Positions 59,933-64,000 of a stretch of DNA of 64,000 nt are shown here, piece after piece; position 1 is the first letter of the stretch, and each line of letters opens with the position of its first letter. Under the pieces are notes generated by a model, which did no database searches, was not told the DNA's origin, and saw only the letters and a program-made list of their open reading frames with translations. A program made the translations under genes and the position numbers. The stretch spans positions 179,755 through 243,754 of the forward strand of contig CAZGJN010000002.1 in the NCBI GenBank assembly GCA_964526645.1, written 5' to 3'. The stretch comes from JADJNW01 sp964526645. Lineage in GTDB: Bacteria > Bacteroidota > Bacteroidia > Chitinophagales > Saprospiraceae.

Positions 59933-60297
59933 TGAGTTCTTTTGAAATTGAAGGCAAATTGCACAGAAAGTTCGATATAGAAAGCAAAACCAGTTCCTTT
60001 CAGGCAAGAGAGTTTGTAATTGAAATAGCCGATGGCAACTATCCGCAGCTGATCAAATTCCAATTGGTGCAGGATCGTTGTGCTTTATTGGACAACTACC
60101 AGGAAGGAGAAATGATTAAAGTCCACTTTGACCTGCGTGGACGCGAATGGCAAGGAAAGTATTTTACGAACCTAAATGCTTGGAAAGTTGAAAAAGCGGG
60201 GGAAAAATCCGCTGCTCCAGTCGCCGCTAACACCGAAGATTCCTTTCCCAGCACTGCCGACGAACCGCCTGCTTATGATGATGACCTACCGTTTTGA
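59932..60297 (+). CDS. DUF3127 OB-fold protein with SSB-like acidic tail
   Basis: The 121-residue protein has MSSFEIEGKLHRKFDIESKT then SSFQAREFVIEI and KVHFDLRGREWQGKYFTNLN, the DUF3127 pattern of an OB-fold strand set. The final residues are PAYDDDLPF, which mimics the DDDIPF tip of single-stranded DNA-binding protein that docks repair and replication enzymes. The acidic linker before it (TEDSFPSTADEPPAY) is also SSB-like. It probably binds nucleic acid and SSB partners. ATG 59932 is used; an earlier ATG six codons upstream would cover the promoter element. Confidence 0.85.
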   Translation: MSSFEIEGKLHRKFDIESKTSSFQAREFVIEIADGNYPQLIKFQLVQDRCALLDNYQEGEMIKVHFDLRGREWQGKYFTNLNAWKVEKAGEKSAAPVAANTEDSFPSTADEPPAYDDDLPF

Positions 60298-60424
60298 ATA
60301 AAAATGACTTGAACGCCCTGCAAATACAAGCTATTTTGTTTTGTACCAACAATCAAATATTTGCCATGTGCGTTTTGCATCTGGTAAATACATCTGGTGC
60401 TATTCTTAATCAAATCGCCTGAAT

Positions 60425-60958
60425 ATGCAAAAATTATTCCTGTTGCTATCTTTTGTGGTAGCTTTCTCTTGCGTTCGTGCGCAAGAGTTAACGGGTATTG
60501 CTACTAAATGGAGTGACTCTTTCACAGAATGGGTCATTTTTACGGATGATGAAGAATTGGAGGGAGAACTGCGCCTGCGCTGGCTGAGCAACAATGATTG
60601 GTCGGAGTGGGAATATCGAATTGGGGACGCAAGCGGCAGTATCCGCTTGAAATGGAAAGCCAATCAAAATGAATGGGAGGTGCGTGGCGATAATGAAATT
60701 GTGACGATGCGCACTATTTGGAATAATGATTTTAGGGAGTGGCGTATTACTGCTGATAAAACCCTCACACTCAAATGCCGTCATGGCAATTTATTCGATG
60801 AATGGGAACTGGACAGTAGCGATTTCAAAGTAGTGACTGTTTGGGAAGGTGATCCACGCGACTGGCTGATTGAAGATCATTTAGGTGATAATGTAAGTCT
60901 CCCCGTGAAAATGGCTGTGGTTTTTACGGTTGTTTTTAATAGTACTCCAAAAATGTAA
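60425..60958 (+). CDS. Exported protein with six W-x(6,8)-W repeats
   Basis: The 177-residue protein has a signal peptide (MQKLFLLLSFVVAFSCVRAQ). The mature part is built of six units about 20-24 residues apart in which a tryptophan is followed by (E/D)W: W29/W36, W53/W62, W77/W84, W99/W106, H120/W127 and W140/W147. Examples are KWSDSFTEWVI, WNNDFREWRIT and WEGDPRDWLIE. The pattern suggests a small beta-meander or propeller-like sheet with Trp-stacked turns. No family name is known to me. It converges with bcp (6 bases between the stops). Confidence 0.7.
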   Translation: MQKLFLLLSFVVAFSCVRAQELTGIATKWSDSFTEWVIFTDDEELEGELRLRWLSNNDWSEWEYRIGDASGSIRLKWKANQNEWEVRGDNEIVTMRTIWNNDFREWRITADKTLTLKCRHGNLFDEWELDSSDFKVVTVWEGDPRDWLIEDHLGDNVSLPVKMAVVFTVVFNSTPKM

Positions 60959-60964
60959 AGTAGA

Positions 60965-61423
60965 TCAAATTCCTTCTAATAACTGCTGTGCATGGTTTTT
61001 TGCTACTACTTCTGTGATGACTCGCTCTATCTCAGCAGCTTCGTTGATGACAAAAGTAGTGCGCAACAAGCCTTCGTAGCTCACTCCAAACAGCTGTTTT
61101 GGTCCCCAAACGCCATATTTTTTTATAACTTCATGCGCTGTATCTGCCAAAAGTGGAAAAGGCAAGTTGTATTTTTTCTTAAAATTTGTGTGCTTTTTTG
61201 TGCTGTCTGGACTCACCCCCAGTAGCTCAAAACCTTTTGATTTTAACACTGCGTAATGATCTCGCAAATTACAGACTTCTGTGGTACAAGTGGGTGTATT
61301 GTCTTGTGGATAAAAGAATAAAATCAGTTTTTTACCTTTGAAATCACTCAAGGAAATTGTTTCGCCATTTTCATTCAAGCCAGAAAAATCAGGTGCTGGA
61401 TCGCCTGGTCGGAGTGGTGTCAT
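60965..61423 (-). CDS. bcp: Thioredoxin-dependent thiol peroxidase (BCP type peroxiredoxin)
   Basis: The 152-residue enzyme reduces peroxides. It opens MTPLRPGDPAPDFSGLNENG; the peroxidatic and resolving cysteines are in NTPTCTTEVCNLRD with four residues between, the atypical 2-Cys arrangement of BCP. GPKQLFGVSYEGLLRTTFVI is the C-terminal family block. The open frame extends 32 codons further upstream, but those residues have no similarity, so ATG 61423 is taken. The M23 peptidase gene lies 46 bases upstream on the same strand. Confidence 0.94.
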   Translation of the reverse strand: MTPLRPGDPAPDFSGLNENGETISLSDFKGKKLILFFYPQDNTPTCTTEVCNLRDHYAVLKSKGFELLGVSPDSTKKHTNFKKKYNLPFPLLADTAHEVIKKYGVWGPKQLFGVSYEGLLRTTFVINEAAEIERVITEVVAKNHAQQLLEGI

Positions 61424-61469
61424 TTCTTGCAATAATTTTCTAAAAGGAACAATTCCACCGGTAGGCGGT

Positions 61470-63185
61470 TCACTGCAATGTAAAATCCTTTTCAAAAGTT
61501 TTTTGGTTGCCCATTGCATCAGTTACGATTAATTGGAGGTGGTGTTTTCCTTTGGCGATTGATTTTTCAAACGTGTGAGTTAATAGATGGTTTTTCGCGT
61601 CGTATTCCATTAGAATCCACTGCCCATCCAAGGTGGCACGGTATTTCAATGGTATTACATTTTTACTTCCTGCTATATTATCATTTATTTTGAAAGTTAT
61701 TTTTTTATATCCTTTCATCAAAGTTTTAAAAAGTGTTGGTTTAATGCTGGGGACAATTGTATCAATCATTACACAATAATCCCCCAGCGAAAGCACTTCC
61801 GCCTGAAGCATCTCGTTCTTCCATTCCCCACCATAATTCGTAATTGTTCCGTTTTCATTGCAAAAAGCAATAAATGCCTTATTTTTTAATTCAGCAGGCA
61901 ATTTAGTTGGTTCTATGTAAATACTAAAATATTGATGAACAGGAGTTTTTGGATTATGAATTTGATATACAGGAGAGCAAATATGCGAGGAGTTTTCCTC
62001 TGTCTTTTGATAGCGCAAATAAAGATTTTCATAAAAAGCATCCGCTGGAAAATAAGCTATCAAGCCTTTGTCTTCGATAATATTTTCTTCTTTGCAAGGC
62101 AAAAAATAGTTATAAATCACCTTGGGTTGAGTGTGCAGAAAGCTGTCTTGCTTGATCCAAAAACGAAGCTTTGTCTCATTCCCGTGCAAATCAGAGGTTA
62201 TTATTTCCATTTTATGCACTTGTCTTTTTTTCAAAGATATTATGCCATCATTTTTTTTATTGCTATAAATAGGTAATTTATTATTAGCTAAGCGAAAACA
62301 ACGATTAAAATAGCCATTTTTTTTAATTTGCTCTTCATAATCCAGGTGAGCATTCAGGTAGCGCGTATCCGAGTGCGGAAAAGTTTCAAAATCAAATTGA
62401 TACACCAATGAATCATCTTGCATAAGATGGAGAGAATAAATACCATTCCAATTATCCACATTGTTCATGTGATCAAAAACTTTAATTCCAAAGCCCGCCT
62501 TTTCAACAGGTAGGCGGAGTGTATCGCCTGCCACAGCATAAATTGCACCTTTTTTAGTAAGTGTATATATTTGATTACCAAACGATTCGTTCTTTTCATT
62601 TAAATAATATACCTTCAGTTGGTGCATTTTCTGGGGCGTGGTATCCAATACCTTGAGCCCAAAAAGCAAAGGATTAATAGGATTATTAGTTTTAGCGTCT
62701 TGTATTTCAAAATGTAAATGCGGTCCCAATGTCGCCCCTGTCATGCCTATCGTGCCGATTGTAGCCCCTTTTTTTATAGGAAATTGCTCCGGCGCAAGGT
62801 CTAAGTCCAACTCAAAGCTCTCTTTTTCGTATTGAATCGCTTTTGCAAAAGCATTTAATTCAGCTGAAAATTGATCCAGGTGAGCATATAAAGTTGTATA
62901 GCCATTGGGATGAGTGAGGCGCAGCATTTTTCCATATCCATTTCCACTCACGGAGATTTTACTCACATATCCATCCGCTGCCGCATAAATCGGCGTGCCC
63001 ACGATCCCTTTGATATCAATCCCTGCGTGGAAGTGGTTTGGTCGGAGTTCGCCGAAAGTACCCGCCAGCAGTAAAGGAGATTTGGCAATAGGCGAAGCAA
63101 AATAGTCCGTTGGATATTTATTGTGATCAACAGTAAAAGCGAACGTTATACCCAATAGCAAAAGACTCATGTTGAAGCGCATCAT
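61470..63185 (-). CDS. Exported M23 family metallopeptidase with large C-terminal domain
   Basis: The 571-residue protein has a signal peptide (about 1-19) and an M23/LytM domain at about 40-180: GELRPNHFHAGIDIKGIVGT supplies the first zinc His and Asp, YTTLYAHLDQF and GPHLHFEIQDA the remaining histidines (HxH). M23 enzymes cut peptidoglycan cross-bridges or activate amidases. The following ~380 residues look beta-rich and may attach to the wall or to partners; they have no family I recognise. Its C-terminus is close to bcp, so both may be co-transcribed. Confidence 0.88.
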   Translation of the reverse strand: MMRFNMSLLLLGITFAFTVDHNKYPTDYFASPIAKSPLLLAGTFGELRPNHFHAGIDIKGIVGTPIYAAADGYVSKISVSGNGYGKMLRLTHPNGYTTLYAHLDQFSAELNAFAKAIQYEKESFELDLDLAPEQFPIKKGATIGTIGMTGATLGPHLHFEIQDAKTNNPINPLLFGLKVLDTTPQKMHQLKVYYLNEKNESFGNQIYTLTKKGAIYAVAGDTLRLPVEKAGFGIKVFDHMNNVDNWNGIYSLHLMQDDSLVYQFDFETFPHSDTRYLNAHLDYEEQIKKNGYFNRCFRLANNKLPIYSNKKNDGIISLKKRQVHKMEIITSDLHGNETKLRFWIKQDSFLHTQPKVIYNYFLPCKEENIIEDKGLIAYFPADAFYENLYLRYQKTEENSSHICSPVYQIHNPKTPVHQYFSIYIEPTKLPAELKNKAFIAFCNENGTITNYGGEWKNEMLQAEVLSLGDYCVMIDTIVPSIKPTLFKTLMKGYKKITFKINDNIAGSKNVIPLKYRATLDGQWILMEYDAKNHLLTHTFEKSIAKGKHHLQLIVTDAMGNQKTFEKDFTLQ

Positions 63186-63227
63186 CTTACTTGTTCTTTT
63201 CGCAAAAATAGTGATGTTGGAGACTAA

Positions 63228-63923
63228 TTAGGCAAGCCAATTGGTCCATTTATCCGCCAAAATAGGCTCGGAAATATATTTTTCTAATAAGTCCAGAAAT
63301 ACTTCTCGGGGGATTGCAATAGCGCCTAAGCTGGCTAAGTGCCGTGTTTGTTGCTGACAATCAATGAGTTGAAAATCTCGCTTTTCCAATTCTTTTACCA
63401 GGGTAATAAAACCAAACTTAGAGGCATTTGATACCTTTGTAAACATAGATTCTCCAAAAAATACTTTACCCAGGGCTACTCCATATAATCCACCTACCAA
63501 TGCCCCGTCATCCCAAACCGACACGGCATGCGCATAGCCTAATTCATGTAATTTGCAATACGCTTCCAACATTTCATCGGTGATCCAGGTGCCTCCATAT
63601 TGCCCGCTTCGATTGTTTGTTTGGCAATTGCGAATAACCGCCCGAAAGTCTGTATCAATGGTAACCTCAAATCTCTTTTGATTAAAATAAGGACGCATAC
63701 TTTTGGCAATCTTCAATTCTTTTGGGAATAAGACAAATCTTGGATCCGGTGACCACCAAAGGTAGGGTTCTCCGGGATTGAACCAGGGAAAAATACCATG
63801 CCGATATGCCAGAATCAAACGCTCCGGCGATAGGTCTCCTCCTATGGCAAGTATGCCATCTTGATCCGCCAGCGAGGGGTCGGGGAAGCTCAGTTCATTA
63901 TCAGGCAACCAAAAAATAGGCAT
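63228..63923 (-). CDS. aat: Leucyl/phenylalanyl-tRNA--protein transferase
   Basis: Aat adds Leu or Phe to N-terminal Arg/Lys of proteins and so marks them for ClpS/ClpAP. The 231-residue protein begins MPIFWLPDNELSFPDPSLAD and has AYRHGIFPWFNPGEPYLWWS and PDPRFVLFP, all strong family blocks, and then GGLYGVALGKVFFGESMFT. It is followed by the M23 gene after 42 bases on the same strand. The 77 bases to the window edge show no further gene. Confidence 0.95.
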   Translation of the reverse strand: MPIFWLPDNELSFPDPSLADQDGILAIGGDLSPERLILAYRHGIFPWFNPGEPYLWWSPDPRFVLFPKELKIAKSMRPYFNQKRFEVTIDTDFRAVIRNCQTNNRSGQYGGTWITDEMLEAYCKLHELGYAHAVSVWDDGALVGGLYGVALGKVFFGESMFTKVSNASKFGFITLVKELEKRDFQLIDCQQQTRHLASLGAIAIPREVFLDLLEKYISEPILADKWTNWLA

Positions 63924-64000
63924 GCTTCAAAAACAATGTTTGTGATTGAACTGATTTAAACTTTTGTTCCTAAAAAGAAAAAGGCTATCGATCTTTAAGG

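Noticed and set aside
61424..61519. A 32-codon extension of the peroxiredoxin
   Set aside because: The added residues overlap the M23 gene and are not part of BCP; MTPLRPGD is the normal start.
1..64000. tRNA, rRNA and CRISPR arrays
   Set aside because: Intergenic regions were read for cloverleafs and spaced repeats; none was found.

Overview
The window looks like chromosomal DNA of a member of the phylum Bacteroidota, perhaps a Saprospiria- or Chitinophagia-like lineage. The phylum call rests on several lineage-typical features: a PorZ-like protein of the type IX secretion system with a C-terminal sorting-like domain, a MurF-alanine racemase fusion, a fused FtcD, an operon of three parvulin-type prolyl isomerases, families DUF2723, DUF2851, DUF3127, DUF4175 and DUF4837, a probable serine palmitoyltransferase, and promoters matching the Bacteroidota pattern TTG/TTTG - about 20 nt - TAnnTTTG. 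Ribosome binding sites of the Shine-Dalgarno type are scarce, as is normal for this phylum. No prophage, plasmid or island is evident; the region is housekeeping and envelope DNA.

Layout. Positions 1-6.5 kb hold the 5' end of mreB, an M16 peptidase homologue without zinc site, dnaN with a DnaA box upstream, a small lipoprotein, nadD and porZ. Positions 6.5-16.6 kb run on the minus strand: xerD, a 40-residue membrane miniprotein, ftcD, a transposase relic, a sorbosone-dehydrogenase-like lipoprotein, a TPR/PD40/OmpA-like protein, an E2 acyltransferase, cinA and birA. rsfS and ftsH follow on the plus strand. From 19 to 32.6 kb on the minus strand come an EamA transporter, the three-parvulin operon, murF-alr, and an envelope cluster (ECF sigma factor, glycosyltransferase, acyltransferase, lpxK, DUF2851). 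From 33 to 45 kb on the plus strand are a giant DUF4175 coiled-coil membrane protein, an RsbW-like ATPase, ybeY, the threonine operon thrA-thrB-thrC, mvaD and a serine-palmitoyltransferase-like gene. The rest contains an NRAMP-like transporter, two glycosyltransferases, a VanX-type dipeptidase, a MoxR ATPase, a DUF4837 lipoprotein, htpG, rpiB, DUF2723, a 50-residue membrane protein, rluA-like, rsmG, an ArsC-fold protein, DUF3127, a tryptophan-repeat exported protein, bcp, an M23 peptidase and aat.

The most notable non-coding signal is a pair of identical 16-bp palindromes that match the ParB-binding centromere parS, one inside thrC and one directly after its stop codon. Together with dnaN and a perfect DnaA box they suggest an origin-proximal location. 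A second signal is a two-hairpin element ending in eight T residues next to rpiB, either a structured small RNA or a very elaborate terminator. No tRNA, rRNA or CRISPR array was seen. No clearly new multi-gene system was found; the candidates for undescribed biology are single elements listed in the findings.
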